From Phycobacter azelaicus (GTDB lineage Bacteria; Pseudomonadota; Alphaproteobacteria; Rhodobacterales; Rhodobacteraceae), in NCBI RefSeq assembly GCF_014884385.1, contig NZ_WKFH01000003.1:310001-374000 (forward strand): DNA of 64,000 nucleotides, in the 5' to 3' direction. Under the pieces are notes generated by a model that worked only from the letters and a program-made list of their open reading frames with translations, searched no databases and was not told the DNA's origin. Position 1 is the first letter of the stretch. Every line of letters starts with the position of its first letter. The translations under genes and the position numbers were made by a program. Of this stretch, positions 44,417 through 53,738 are shown piece by piece.

Positions 44417-45169
44417 TTATTCGGAGACGGCAACAAGCACGTAACTCCCTTTGCGCCGATCCCGGATCACCAGAACCTCGGTGCCCTGGGCGATGGTCTC
44501 CCCCTCTTTCAGGGGTTCGGCGCGCAGGTAATGAGCATTGCCGTAGCCATCAATGACGCGCACTTCGGCAGGGCGCCCGCTGGCCGCAGTGCCTTGGGTG
44601 ACGATGCCACGGCGACGGCCAAGATTGCGCTCTGACAGGACCTCCGTCTCGGTCTGGGGCAGGACACGGGCAAAACCCCCGCCAAAGACCCGCGCGAACC
44701 AGAAGGCAAAACCGCCTGCGGGAATGGCCGCGACCCAAGCGGGAGCCGTCAGCCCCAGGGTCGAAGACAAAGCTACCTGCAGGCCCATGCCCAACAGGCC
44801 AAAGCCCAGCAATACAGCGCCGAGCCAGATCACCATCGGCATGCGGCCCAGCCCGAGCCAGCCAGCCAAGCCCGCTGATGCCGAAGCACCTGCGTCCACT
44901 GGCGTATCCGGGGCAAGCTCCAGATCCGCATCCGGCAGATCCAGATCGGCGGCGTCAATGCCCTCAACCCCGCCCAGATCCGCACCATCAAGGTCAAGAT
45001 CGAAATCACCGACCTCTCCCGCGTCGAGATCCAGATCCGCATCACCATCAGAGCCGATCAGACTGCCCCCCAATAGCAGCGCCACCAGTTCCAGCACCAT
45101 CAGGCCGGTCAGCAGCGCAAGCGCCAGGGTAAAGGGGGCAAAGCCGCCCTCAAGCAGGAATTGCAGCAT
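44417..45169 (-). CDS. yqiJ: YqiJ-like OB-fold membrane protein with acidic insert
   Basis: A 250-residue membrane protein with TM1 at about 13-35, a periplasmic or cytoplasmic loop, TM2-TM3 at about 110-155, and a C-terminal OB-fold (RNLGRRRGIVTQGTAASGRPAEVRVIDGYG). The loop between TM1 and TM2 (about 41-90) is very acidic, with repeated D-x-D patterns such as DGDADLDLDAGEVGDFDLDL. The pairing with the flotillin supports the YqiJ assignment. YqiJ/NfeD-like OB proteins are known flotillin partners. The acidic insert could bind divalent cations; this is inference. Confidence 0.88.
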   Translation of the reverse strand: MLQFLLEGGFAPFTLALALLTGLMVLELVALLLGGSLIGSDGDADLDLDAGEVGDFDLDLDGADLGGVEGIDAADLDLPDADLELAPDTPVDAGASASAGLAGWLGLGRMPMVIWLGAVLLGFGLLGMGLQVALSSTLGLTAPAWVAAIPAGGFAFWFARVFGGGFARVLPQTETEVLSERNLGRRRGIVTQGTAASGRPAEVRVIDGYGNAHYLRAEPLKEGETIAQGTEVLVIRDRRKGSYVLVAVSE

Positions 45170-45423
45170 CAGTGAAAGGGACCTCTCAAGTCAGATTTGA
45201 ATAAGTATGCGACAGTATACAATGGATATGGGAAGGCATTTCGCCCATTTCAACCCCCATGCCCTTACAACCTAAGGGCACGATGACCGGGAGCGCATTG
45301 ATACTCAGGAAAAAACTCGGACCTGGATTGAATGACGGGTTTTCTAGGAAAGACACAGGCGGGGTTTCCGCCGCCGCCGCCATGCGTTAGACGGTCTGGC
45401 AAAGCGACATGTGGATGGATGGT

Positions 45424-47142
45424 ATGGAACGCATTCTGATTACCTCGGCGATCCCTTACATCAACGGGATCAAACATCTGGGCAACCTCGTGGGCAGCCA
45501 GCTGCCTGCCGACCTTTACGCGCGCTATCAGCGCGGGCGCGGCAACGAGGTAATGTTCCTCTGTGCCACCGATGAACACGGCACCCCGGCTGAGCTGGCC
45601 GCCGCCAAAGCAGGCAAGCCGGTCGCGGAGTACTGCGCCGAGATGCACGAGGTGCAGGCCGAGATCGCCAAGGGCTTCTGCCTCAGCTTTGATCATTTCG
45701 GACGCTCCTCCAGCCCGCAGAACCACGCGCTGACCCAGCATTTCGCGGGCAAGCTGGCCGAGGCCGGTCTGATCCGCGAAGTGGTGGAAAAGCAGGTCTA
45801 TTCCAACGCCGATGGCCGCTTCCTGCCCGACCGCTATATCGAGGGCACCTGCCCCAACTGCGGGTTCGAGAAGGCGCGCGGCGACCAGTGCGAGGAATGC
45901 ACCAAGCAGCTGGATCCCACCGATCTGATCAACCCGCGCTCGGCGATTTCCGGCTCCACCGATCTGGAAGTGCGCGAGACCAAGCACCTGTACCTGTGCC
46001 AATCCGCCATGAAAGATCAGCTGGACGCGTGGATCGACAGCAAGACCGACTGGCCCGTTCTGACGACCTCAATCGCCAAGAAATGGCTGCACGATGGCGA
46101 CGGCTTGCAGGATCGCGGCATCACCCGCGATCTGGACTGGGGCATTCCGGTCAAGAAGGGCGCGGAAGACTGGCCCGGTATGGAAGGCAAGGTCTTCTAC
46201 GTCTGGTTCGACGCGCCCATCGAATATATCGCTTGCGCCAAGGAATGGGCCGATGCCCATGGCAAGACGGACGCCGACTGGGAACGTTGGTGGCGCACCG
46301 ACAAGGGCGCGCAGGATGTGAAATACGTCCAGTTCATGGGCAAGGATAACGTGCCTTTCCACACCCTGTCCTTCCCGGCAACCATCCTTGGATCAGGCGA
46401 GCCGTGGAAGCTGGTCGATCACCTCAAGTCCTTCAACTACCTCAACTATGATGGCGGCCAGTTCTCCACCAGCCAGGGGCGCGGCGTCTTCATGGATCAG
46501 GCGCTTGAGATCCTGCCCGCCGATTACTGGCGCTGGTGGCTGCTGAGCCATGCGCCCGAAAGCAGCGATTCCGAATTCACCTGGGAGAACTTCCAGCAAT
46601 CGGTGAACAAGGATCTGGCAGATGTTCTGGGCAACTTCGTCTCCCGCATCACCAAGTTCTGCCGCTCCAAGTTCGGGGAAGAGGTGCCCACGGGCGGTGC
46701 ATACGGCGAACAGGAAACCGCCCTGATCGGGGAACTCACCACCCGCCTGAGCGCCTATGAGCAGCACATGGAAAACATGGAGGTGCGCAAATCGGCGCAG
46801 GAGCTGCGCGCGATCTGGGTAGCGGGCAACGAATACCTGCAATCGGCAGCACCCTGGTCGGTCTTCAAGGAAGACCCCGAGCGCGCCGCCGCGCAGGTGC
46901 GCCTGGGTCTGAACCTGATCCGCTTCTACGCCGTCCTCAGCGCGCCCTTCATTCCAGAGGCCAGCGCCAAGCTGATGGAAGCACTGAACACATCGGATAT
47001 GGATTGGCCAAGCGATGTAGCCGCAGCCCTCTCCGCCCTGCCCGCCGGACACGGCTTCACCGTGCCGGAGGTGCTCTTTGCCAAGATCACTGACGAGCAG
47101 CGCGAAGACTGGCAAACCAGGTTCTCCGGCACGCGCGACTAG
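45424..47142 (+). CDS. metG: Methionyl-tRNA synthetase
   Basis: A 572-residue class I synthetase. The HIGH motif appears as KHLGN near the N terminus and the KMSKS loop as FSTSQG. A zinc-knuckle CPNC...CEEC separates the halves of the catalytic insertion, and [10 protein letters not shown] and [14 protein letters not shown] are methionine-binding landmarks. The anticodon-binding helical domain fills the last 170 residues. The product charges tRNA-Met with methionine. Upstream ATGs at 45409 and 45415 are in frame, but 45424 gives the usual family N terminus ([15 protein letters not shown]). A strong terminator follows. Confidence 0.95.
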   Translation: MERILITSAIPYINGIKHLGNLVGSQLPADLYARYQRGRGNEVMFLCATDEHGTPAELAAAKAGKPVAEYCAEMHEVQAEIAKGFCLSFDHFGRSSSPQNHALTQHFAGKLAEAGLIREVVEKQVYSNADGRFLPDRYIEGTCPNCGFEKARGDQCEECTKQLDPTDLINPRSAISGSTDLEVRETKHLYLCQSAMKDQLDAWIDSKTDWPVLTTSIAKKWLHDGDGLQDRGITRDLDWGIPVKKGAEDWPGMEGKVFYVWFDAPIEYIACAKEWADAHGKTDADWERWWRTDKGAQDVKYVQFMGKDNVPFHTLSFPATILGSGEPWKLVDHLKSFNYLNYDGGQFSTSQGRGVFMDQALEILPADYWRWWLLSHAPESSDSEFTWENFQQSVNKDLADVLGNFVSRITKFCRSKFGEEVPTGGAYGEQETALIGELTTRLSAYEQHMENMEVRKSAQELRAIWVAGNEYLQSAAPWSVFKEDPERAAAQVRLGLNLIRFYAVLSAPFIPEASAKLMEALNTSDMDWPSDVAAALSALPAGHGFTVPEVLFAKITDEQREDWQTRFSGTRD

Positions 47143-47167
47143 GCCCAAACCATCAAGCAGAATTCTA

Positions 47168-47195
47168 AAGGCCACCTTTGGGTGGCCTTTTCTTT
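47168..47195 (+). terminator. Rho-independent terminator after metG
   Basis: AAAGGCCACC (47168-47177) and GGTGGCCTTT (47181-47190) form a 10-bp stem with a 3-nt loop, followed by TCTTTT. Confidence 0.9.
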
Positions 47196-47311
47196 TGAGC
47201 AGGCGCGACTCGCGGATCAAACCACAGCCTTCAGCCCGGCAGAAGACTGTGCACGCACCCAAAACAGTTCCCCAAAATCTGGGCATTTGCCCAAAAACAA
47301 AACAGTTGGGG

Positions 47312-47328
47312 CGGAAATTTTATTTCCG
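47312..47328. promoter_or_regulatory. Inverted repeat in the promoter region of the iron island
   Basis: CGGAAAT-TTT-ATTTCCG is a perfect 7-bp inverted repeat with a 3-nt centre, lying in an AT-rich stretch about 115 bp before the first small ORF and 15 bp before a TTGACA. It could be an operator for an iron regulator, but does not match the Irr or RirA consensus I know. Confidence 0.45.
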
Positions 47329-47443
47329 ACAAAAAAACTCAGATTGACAAAGGCGAGTAAATAAATCAGGTATAGGCCAATCCAGCCAACCTGGCGCATG
47401 TCAGGCCAGCCCGAAAAAACCGAGACAACCAACATGCGTCATC

Positions 47444-47626
47444 ATGTCGAATCCAGCCCCGAACCACACCTTCCGCGCGCAACCGCCTGACGATCAGGAC
47501 AGCCTGTCTCAGATCTGGCCGGAAGTTTTTGCACGCTCCGGCACGCTCTGCGGTTTTTGCCTAGAGTGGCTGCTGGACAGGGCCGAATTCGACAGGACGG
47601 ATTTCGAGAATGGGCATTCCTCATGA
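47444..47626 (+). CDS. Candidate small leader ORF upstream of hemP
   Basis: A 60-codon ORF whose stop overlaps the hemP start as ATGA (47623-47626). Third-position GC is high (about 70 percent by eye), as in real genes of this genome. It contains a C-x-x-C (LCGFC). No good ribosome-binding site precedes the ATG. It may be a leader peptide that couples hemP translation to iron or heme state, or a chance ORF. I know no homologue. Confidence 0.4.
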   Translation: MSNPAPNHTFRAQPPDDQDSLSQIWPEVFARSGTLCGFCLEWLLDRAEFDRTDFENGHSS

Positions 47627-47793
47627 ACCAGATCACTCCTGAACCGGTGGTTGCAACCGCCACCACTGAAGCCTTTCCGACCTACCATGCCGAAGACCTG
47701 ACCCGCGGCGGTATCCAGGCGCGGATTCTGCTGAACGGTCAGATTTACAGCCTGCGCATTACCCGCGCCGGCAAGCTGATCCTGACCAAGTAA
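47623..47793 (+). CDS. hemP: Hemin uptake protein HemP
   Basis: A 56-residue protein ending in GQIYSLRITRAGKLILTK, the hallmark of HemP (LxGQxYxLRxTRxGKLILTK). It is short and basic at the C terminus, as typical. HemP acts in iron/heme uptake control in several proteobacteria and has been described as a DNA-binding activator of heme uptake. Here it heads an iron island rather than a hmu heme transport operon; its ATG overlaps the stop of the small ORF before it. Confidence 0.9.
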   Translation: MNQITPEPVVATATTEAFPTYHAEDLTRGGIQARILLNGQIYSLRITRAGKLILTK

Positions 47794-47876
47794 CCACACT
47801 TTGACATCGCGACCCGATAGCCAGCTGCACGCGTCCTATCCCAAATCTTTTGCAAGACAAAACAAGGATCAACCTA

Positions 47877-49157
47877 ATGAAGTCTCTGTTTCGCACCGGA
47901 ACCGCCCTGGCAGGCCTCGCCATGGCGGGCAGCACGGCATTGGCTGCAGGCACTGCGCCGCAGAAAGGAGCCGTGCTGACGACCTACGCGGACATCGCTC
48001 AGGCCACTTATGAGGACAGCCTGACCACGGCAGAAAAGCTGCAGGATGCGGTAGAAACCTTGATTTCGGCTCCGTCCGCAGAGGCTCTGCAGGCCGCCCG
48101 CGCCGCCTGGCTGGCCGCACGGGTTCCCTACCAACAGTCAGAAGTCTTTCGGTTCGGCAATGCCATCGTCGATGACTGGGAAGGCAAAGTGAATGCCTGG
48201 CCTCTGGATGAGGGGCTCATTGACTACGTGGACACGTCCTATGGCGGCCCCTCGGATGAGAACGCGTTGGCAGCGCTCAACGTGATCGCCAACCCGAAAT
48301 TTGAGCTTTCGGGCAAGATCATCGACACCAGCAACATCACTCCGGCGCTTCTAGAAGAAACCCTGCATGAAGCTGACGGCGTCGAGGCAAATGTGGCAAC
48401 CGGCTATCACGCCATTGAATTCCTGCTTTGGGGCCAAGACCTGAACGGCACAAATCACGGCGCGGGCAACCGTCCCTGGACCGATTATGCCACAGGCGAG
48501 GCTTGCACCGGTGGCAACTGTGAGCGCCGCGGTGCCTACCTCAAGGCGGCGACCGATCTTCTGGTGTCGGATCTGGAATGGATGACGGCGCAATGGGCAG
48601 AAGGCGGTGACGCCCGCTCCGAGCTGATGTCGGATGAAGGCGCCGGGATTGTCGCCATGCTCACCGGCATGGGCTCGCTCTCATATGGTGAACAGGCTGG
48701 TGAGCGGATGCGCCTGGGCCTGATGCTGAACGATCCGGAGGAAGAGCATGACTGTTTCTCGGACAACACCCACAACAGTCATTACTATGACGGACTTGGC
48801 GTGCAGAACGTCTATCTGGGCGAATACATACGCGTGAATGGCGAACTGGTGTCCGGCGCCTCATTGTCGGATCTAGTGGCCGCCTCGGATGCAGACCTTG
48901 ATGCGGAACTGCGCGGCAAGCTGGCCGGTACCATGCTGGCTCTGGGTCGGATCAAGACGGCAGCAGAGGCTGGATTCTCCTATGACCAGATGCTGGAGCA
49001 GGGAAATGCAGCCGGTGAAGCCCTGATCATGGGCGGCGTGAATGGATTGATCGAGCAGACCCGCTCGATCGAACGCGCGGTTGCCGCCTTGAAACTGAGC
49101 GATATCGAATTCGAAGGCTCCGACTCCCTGGACAACCCAGGCGCGGTCTTCCAATAA
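47877..49157 (+). CDS. Imelysin family (M75) iron-regulated periplasmic protein, copy 1
   Basis: A 426-residue exported protein with a signal peptide (MKSLFRTGTALAGLAMAGSTALA). The imelysin signature GxHxxE occurs as GYHAIE at residues 176-181, within TGYHAIEFLLWGQDLNG. The rest is the typical helical-bundle repeat, with NSHYYDGLGVQNVYLGEY in the second half. Imelysins (IrpA, IcmP, the EfeO relatives) are induced by iron limitation and probably bind or deliver iron; the proteolytic activity named for the family is doubtful. The start is supported by AAGGA 8 nt upstream. It begins the run that includes bacterioferritin and the DUF1111 and DUF1513 partners. Confidence 0.92.
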   Translation: MKSLFRTGTALAGLAMAGSTALAAGTAPQKGAVLTTYADIAQATYEDSLTTAEKLQDAVETLISAPSAEALQAARAAWLAARVPYQQSEVFRFGNAIVDDWEGKVNAWPLDEGLIDYVDTSYGGPSDENALAALNVIANPKFELSGKIIDTSNITPALLEETLHEADGVEANVATGYHAIEFLLWGQDLNGTNHGAGNRPWTDYATGEACTGGNCERRGAYLKAATDLLVSDLEWMTAQWAEGGDARSELMSDEGAGIVAMLTGMGSLSYGEQAGERMRLGLMLNDPEEEHDCFSDNTHNSHYYDGLGVQNVYLGEYIRVNGELVSGASLSDLVAASDADLDAELRGKLAGTMLALGRIKTAAEAGFSYDQMLEQGNAAGEALIMGGVNGLIEQTRSIERAVAALKLSDIEFEGSDSLDNPGAVFQ

Positions 49158-49232
49158 ACCATCCTGACCGGGCAGCCCAGCCTCTAGCAGCCAGTGACGC
49201 TGCCCGGTTTCCATCCCCATCAGGACAGAACC

Positions 49233-50243
49233 ATGAACAAGACTCTGGCTGCGGCGCTGGCTTTCGGCGCCCCTTTCGCGCTGTGCGCAACCTCCGCACA
49301 TGCGGAATTCACCTGGGAAGGCGAAATCGAGATCGGCAATGAGCAGGTGATCTCCTCGGACACCGCCGCGAATGAAATCCGCGACACTTATCTGATTGTC
49401 ACCGCCACCGGATCCTATTCCTTTCGCAACGGCGTTGCGCTGTTTTCGACACTGACCGCCGAAAGCGTAACGGATGCGAGTTACGACAGAACCTTTGAAG
49501 ACATGGGCCTTTATGTCGAGGAACTGGGTCTCAGCTTTGGCATCGGACAGGCGACAACGGTTTCGATCGGTAAGCTGCACCCCGTCTTTGGCACCGCCTG
49601 GGACGATGCTGCCGGCTTTTTTGGCAGCACATTGGCCGAAGACTATGAGCTGTCCGAACAGATCGGCGTACTGGCGGATGTTGAGCTGAACGGCGCAGGC
49701 TCGCTCTCCTTTGGCGTTTTCTTTGCCGACGACACCGGGCTCAGCCGCTCCTGGGGGGAAGATCGCGGTCGCAACCGCGCGTCGGCGGGCGGTGCGGGCA
49801 ACACCGGCGAACTCGATAACTTTACGATCCAGTGGGCACATAGCATCGCAGGCACCCGCTTTCATATCGGCGCTCGGCACCTGAGCGCCAGCGCTGGCGA
49901 CGTGGGTGACGAGCAGGGCTTGGTAATTGGCGTTGGTCACTCGTTTGCGGGTGGCCTCGACATCTTTGCCGAAGCGGCCTCCTTCTCGAACTTTGGCGGT
50001 GCTGCGGATGACGCCACATTTGCCACGTTGAACGCCGCCTACGGGGTGGGTCAGTGGACCATCTCCGGCACGCTGGCGCGCCGCGATCTCGACAGCGCAG
50101 GCGACACCAACCTGATCTCCATTGCCGCGGACTACGACTTCAAAAACGGCATGACGCTGTCGAGTGCACTTGCTCAGACCGACGACTCGGGCGTTGAGGA
50201 CACCACGCTGGGCCTTAGCCTCGTTATCCCGCTGGGTGGCTGA
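49233..50243 (+). CDS. Porin-like outer membrane beta-barrel protein
   Basis: A 336-residue protein with a signal peptide cleaved after AHA (ATSAHA-EFTWEG). Alternating hydrophobic/polar strands, short turns rich in Gly, Asn and Asp, and an aliphatic C-terminal strand (LGLSLVIPLGG) are visible. No Trp/Phe C-terminal residue is present, but the overall pattern fits a monomeric or trimeric barrel. Located between imelysin and bacterioferritin genes, it may be the outer membrane channel for an iron chelate or a general porin with iron-linked expression. It ends in a strong terminator. Confidence 0.75.
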   Translation: MNKTLAAALAFGAPFALCATSAHAEFTWEGEIEIGNEQVISSDTAANEIRDTYLIVTATGSYSFRNGVALFSTLTAESVTDASYDRTFEDMGLYVEELGLSFGIGQATTVSIGKLHPVFGTAWDDAAGFFGSTLAEDYELSEQIGVLADVELNGAGSLSFGVFFADDTGLSRSWGEDRGRNRASAGGAGNTGELDNFTIQWAHSIAGTRFHIGARHLSASAGDVGDEQGLVIGVGHSFAGGLDIFAEAASFSNFGGAADDATFATLNAAYGVGQWTISGTLARRDLDSAGDTNLISIAADYDFKNGMTLSSALAQTDDSGVEDTTLGLSLVIPLGG

Positions 50244-50287
50244 ATTTTCCCTCGGTTTTGATTGGAAACATCCATAAAAACCGGACT

Positions 50288-50314
50288 GGGCCGCATTTTT
50301 TGCGGCCCCTTTTT
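50288..50314 (+). terminator. Rho-independent terminator after the porin-like gene
   Basis: GGGCCGCA (50288-50295) pairs with TGCGGCCC (50301-50308), followed by a T5 run. Confidence 0.9.
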
Positions 50315-50445
50315 GTTGTCCGGCGATGCCCTCACGAAAACATGACAGAAAAAATCAAGAATGCGTCTTGCTTGGCGACTATTTTTGTCAGATATTCGAT
50401 TCATCGACCACGGACACCTGTTTGACCAGCGCCCGGAATGCGAAG

Positions 50446-50739
50446 ATGATAGTTTGCCACTGCACCCAGATCACCGATCACGACATCCACGCCGCCATCG
50501 ACTGGATGCGTGCCGCTGACCCGGACACCATAATCACACCGGGAAAAATCTATCACGCCCTGGGCAAAAGCGCCGATTGTGGCGGATGCATGCCGCTCTT
50601 CCTAGACACCATGCGAAGCAATGTTATGGTCACAATACCTGCGCAGCTGCAAAATTTGCGCACGCCACACAGACAGGAGATGAGCCATGAAGGGCGACCC
50701 AACCGTCATCGAGTATCTCAACAAGGCCTTGCGCCATGA
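50446..50739 (+). CDS. bfd: Bacterioferritin-associated ferredoxin (BFD-like [2Fe-2S])
   Basis: A 97-residue protein starting [10 protein letters not shown]. The four cysteines C4, C6, C45 and C48 (CxC and CGGC) match the [2Fe-2S] cluster of Bfd. In family members Bfd binds bacterioferritin and reduces its ferric mineral to release iron. The C-terminal 35 residues after about 60 are longer than usual and lie over the start of bfr (53-bp overlap), so the real end may be conserved only to around residue 70. The bfr gene follows on the same strand. Confidence 0.9.
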   Translation: MIVCHCTQITDHDIHAAIDWMRAADPDTIITPGKIYHALGKSADCGGCMPLFLDTMRSNVMVTIPAQLQNLRTPHRQEMSHEGRPNRHRVSQQGLAP

Positions 50740-51175
50740 GTTGACCGCCGTCAGCCAGTATTGGCTGCACTACCGGATGCAGGACGACTGGGGCCTTGGC
50801 AGCATGGCCAAGAAAAGCCGCGAGGAAAGCATCGAAGAGATGGAGCACGCCGACAAGCTGATTGAGCGGATCCTCTTCCTAGGCGGCCACCCGAACCTGC
50901 AAAAACTGGATCCCCTGCGCATTGGCCAGACCCCGAAGGAAACTCTGGAATGCGATCTAGCCGCGGAACATAGTGCACGCGCGCTCTACAAAGAAGCCCG
51001 CGAAGCGTGTGACAGCGCAGGCGACTACGTCACGATGAAACTATTTGAGGAATTGATGGCCGATGAGGAAGGTCATATCGATTTCCTCGAAACCCAGCTC
51101 GAGCTGCACGACCGGATCGGTGCCGAAAACTATGCACAACTCAACGCCACCAAGATGGAAGAGGTCGAAGAGTAA
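50687..51175 (+). CDS. bfr: Bacterioferritin
   Basis: A 162-residue subunit with all functional residues at textbook positions: heme ligand Met52, and ferroxidase ligands E18, E51, H54, E94, E127 and H130. The four-helix bundle and C-terminal helix are of standard length. It forms a 24-mer that oxidises Fe2+ and stores ferric iron. AGGAG lies 7-8 nt upstream of the ATG at 50687, inside the end of bfd. The gene is followed without a gap by the DUF1111 gene, whose start lies inside bfr. Confidence 0.96.
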   Translation: MKGDPTVIEYLNKALRHELTAVSQYWLHYRMQDDWGLGSMAKKSREESIEEMEHADKLIERILFLGGHPNLQKLDPLRIGQTPKETLECDLAAEHSARALYKEAREACDSAGDYVTMKLFEELMADEEGHIDFLETQLELHDRIGAENYAQLNATKMEEVEE

Positions 51176-52703
51176 ACACTGGCTGTCTGCGGCTCTGCTC
51201 GCAGCCAGCTTTGCCGCCCCCGCCGGGGCACTGGAGCCTACCGACCTGTCCCTCGGCGATCCCCATCTCAATGTCCTTCCCCGCGGCAAAGAAGACGCTG
51301 ACCGGATAAAGCAGGTCACTGCGCCTGCGACGAATTTCACCACAGCTGAACCCTATGAGCTCCTGCCTGCGGGCGCTGCCACGGTTCGAGCCCGCCGCGA
51401 TGACGAGGCATTTTCTCAACACTCCGCCAACCTCACCTTCGAGCAGGAGCTTGAGTTCAAGCTCGGCAACGGATTATTCAAAAAGATCTGGGTCTTCTCG
51501 CCCTCCTCCACCCGCGCCTCGGACGGCCTTGGCCCGCTCTACAACGCCCGCTCCTGCCAGCGCTGCCATATCAAGGACGGCCGCGGCCATGTGCCTGAGG
51601 AGCCGGACTACACCTCCACCTCGATGTTCCTGCGCATCTCGATCCCCGGCCCCGTGCCGATCGAGTTGGAAACGATACAGGACTACATCGGCACCCTGCC
51701 CGAGCCGACCTATGGCGGGCAGCTACAGGACTTCTCCTCCCCGGGCATCGCTCCGGAGTACCGCCTTGACATCCAATACGAGGAAGTGCCCGTCACGCTG
51801 AACGGCGGCGAAACCGTTTCGTTGCGCAAACCCAGCTACAATGCCTCCAAGCTTGGCTATGGCCCCTTGCACCCGGAGGCAATGCTCTCCCCGCGCGTGG
51901 CACCGTCCATGATCGGCCTTGGCTTGCTGGAGGCGATCCCGGCCGCCGATATCCTCGCTTCAGCCGACCCCGATGACACGGACGGGGACGGCATATCGGG
52001 CCGCGCCAATCTGGTCTGGTCGACAGAGTACCAGCAGATCATGCTGGGGCGCTTTGGCCTCAAGGCGGGAATGCCCACGGTACACGAACAATCCTCTGCC
52101 GCCTTTTCCGATGACATCGGCATTTCCACGCCGCTGTTCCCCGAGCCCTGGGGCGATTGCAGCCCCGCGCAAAGCGCTTGCCGCACAGCGCCCCACGGAG
52201 ACGCAGACGCACGCGAAACCGAAATCGACCGGACCAACATGGATCTGGTCACCTTTTATTCCCGCAACCTGGCCGTTCCTGCGCGCCGCGATGTGGATGC
52301 GCCCGACGTGTTGCGCGGCAAAGAGACTTTCTACACCGCAGGCTGCGCCTCCTGCCACCGGCCGAAATTCGTCACGCACCGCCTGAAAGACCGCCCCGAG
52401 CACAGCTTTCAGATGATCTGGCCCTACAGCGATCTTCTGTTGCATGACATGGGCGAAGGCCTTGCCGATCACCGCCCCGAAGGCCGCGCAACGGGCCGCG
52501 AGTGGCGCACTGCTCCGCTCTGGGGGATTGGACTGGTCCAGCAGGTCTCGCCCCGCGCCACCTTCCTGCACGATGGCCGCGCCCGCACGCTGTTGGAGGC
52601 GATCCTCTGGCACGGCGGCGAGGCGCAACCGGCCCGCGACCATGTGGTTGACCTACCCCCCGAAGACCGCGCCGATCTTATCCGCTTTTTGGAGAGCCTA
52701 TGA
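51132..52703 (+). CDS. DUF1111 di-heme c-type cytochrome (di-heme oxidoreductase)
   Basis: A 523-residue exported protein. From the ATG at 51132 (44 bp inside bfr) it has a basic n-region and hydrophobic signal segment ([18 protein letters not shown]). Heme c motifs CQRCH (142-146) and CASCH (405-409) identify two covalently bound hemes, and the fold matches DUF1111 (MauG-distant, often called thiol oxidoreductase). Homologues are encoded next to imelysin and DUF1513 genes in iron-responsive operons of several proteobacteria, as here. Redox handling of iron in the periplasm is a reasonable role. The 4-bp overlap with the following imelysin indicates coupling. Confidence 0.9.
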   Translation: MHNSTPPRWKRSKSKHWLSAALLAASFAAPAGALEPTDLSLGDPHLNVLPRGKEDADRIKQVTAPATNFTTAEPYELLPAGAATVRARRDDEAFSQHSANLTFEQELEFKLGNGLFKKIWVFSPSSTRASDGLGPLYNARSCQRCHIKDGRGHVPEEPDYTSTSMFLRISIPGPVPIELETIQDYIGTLPEPTYGGQLQDFSSPGIAPEYRLDIQYEEVPVTLNGGETVSLRKPSYNASKLGYGPLHPEAMLSPRVAPSMIGLGLLEAIPAADILASADPDDTDGDGISGRANLVWSTEYQQIMLGRFGLKAGMPTVHEQSSAAFSDDIGISTPLFPEPWGDCSPAQSACRTAPHGDADARETEIDRTNMDLVTFYSRNLAVPARRDVDAPDVLRGKETFYTAGCASCHRPKFVTHRLKDRPEHSFQMIWPYSDLLLHDMGEGLADHRPEGRATGREWRTAPLWGIGLVQQVSPRATFLHDGRARTLLEAILWHGGEAQPARDHVVDLPPEDRADLIRFLESL

Positions 52704-53722
52704 CACGCCGCACCCTGTCTCAAATCCTGGTCACGGCCTTCTCTGCCACGCTTGCCATGGCGCCATCCTTCTTGCGCGCCGACATGGTAGACATTGCGAT
52801 TGACCGGCACATCCTGCCGGGATTTTACGCCTTGGCGGAAACCTCGACCACGCTCAACCAAACGGCCATTGACGATTGTGAACCCAATTCAGCAGCATTG
52901 CGAACCGCCTATGGTGCAGCTTTTGACGCCTGGGTCCGCGTCAGCCACCTTCGGTTCGGCCCCACCGAAACCGAAAACCGTGCCTTTGCGCTGGCCTTCT
53001 GGCCCGACAGCCGCGGCAAAACCCCAAAGGCGCTCAATCAGCTGGTCAGGACAAACGATCCGATCGTAGATGATCCAGAAGCCTACGCCACAGTCTCGAT
53101 CGCGGCGCGCGGATTCTATGCGCTGGAATTCCTGCTCTACGATGCCAAGCTGCAGCAAACAGGAACCGCCGCCTACCGCTGTGACCTGACGCGTGCCATT
53201 GCCAGAGACATCGCCGGAACCAGCACCGCAATAGCCGAAGACTGGAGCGAGAATTTCTCGAATGAAATGCGGCAGCCCGGCACACGCTATCAAAGCGAAG
53301 CCGAAATCAAACAGGAACTGTTCAAGGCACTGGATACCGGCCTGCAGATCCTAATCGACATGCGCCTTGGCCGCCCCCTTGGCACATACGACAAACCCCG
53401 ACCCAAACGGGCCGAGGCCTATCGATCGGGTCGCTCTTTGCACCATGTGATCCTCTCGCTTGAGGCCTTGGAAGATCTTGCGCTCATCCTCTCTGCCGAC
53501 ACACCTGATCTGCAGGATGCGCTCGCCACCAGCTTTGCCACCACCCGCGCCCATGCGCAGCGTCTGAAGGATCCGATGTTTGCCGGGGTTAGTGAACCAG
53601 GATCGCGCCTGCGCATAGAAGCCCTGCAACAGGACATACGCAATCTGCGCGAAAAGGTGGGCTTGAACCTCGGCCCGGCTCTGGGCGTCGAGGTCGGATT
53701 CAACGCGTTGGACGGCGACTAG
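52700..53722 (+). CDS. Imelysin family periplasmic protein, copy 2 (His-to-Tyr in signature)
   Basis: A 340-residue exported protein with a signal peptide ([24 protein letters not shown]). It has the single imelysin domain. In place of GxHxxE it has GFYALE at residues 138-143 (ARGFYALEFLLYD); the histidine is replaced by tyrosine. It is shorter than copy 1 and divergent from it. Its start overlaps the DUF1111 gene by 4 bp and DUF1513 follows, an arrangement known for imelysin/DUF1111/DUF1513 clusters. Whether it still binds metal is open. Confidence 0.87.
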   Translation: MTRRTLSQILVTAFSATLAMAPSFLRADMVDIAIDRHILPGFYALAETSTTLNQTAIDDCEPNSAALRTAYGAAFDAWVRVSHLRFGPTETENRAFALAFWPDSRGKTPKALNQLVRTNDPIVDDPEAYATVSIAARGFYALEFLLYDAKLQQTGTAAYRCDLTRAIARDIAGTSTAIAEDWSENFSNEMRQPGTRYQSEAEIKQELFKALDTGLQILIDMRLGRPLGTYDKPRPKRAEAYRSGRSLHHVILSLEALEDLALILSADTPDLQDALATSFATTRAHAQRLKDPMFAGVSEPGSRLRIEALQQDIRNLREKVGLNLGPALGVEVGFNALDGD

Positions 53723-53738
53723 AAGGAAAGAACCTCAA

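Noticed and set aside
47290..47443. Irr, RirA or Fur box upstream of hemP
   Set aside because: The inverted repeat at 47312-47328 does not match these consensus sequences, and TTGACA has no -10 at a normal distance. Listed only as an unassigned repeat.
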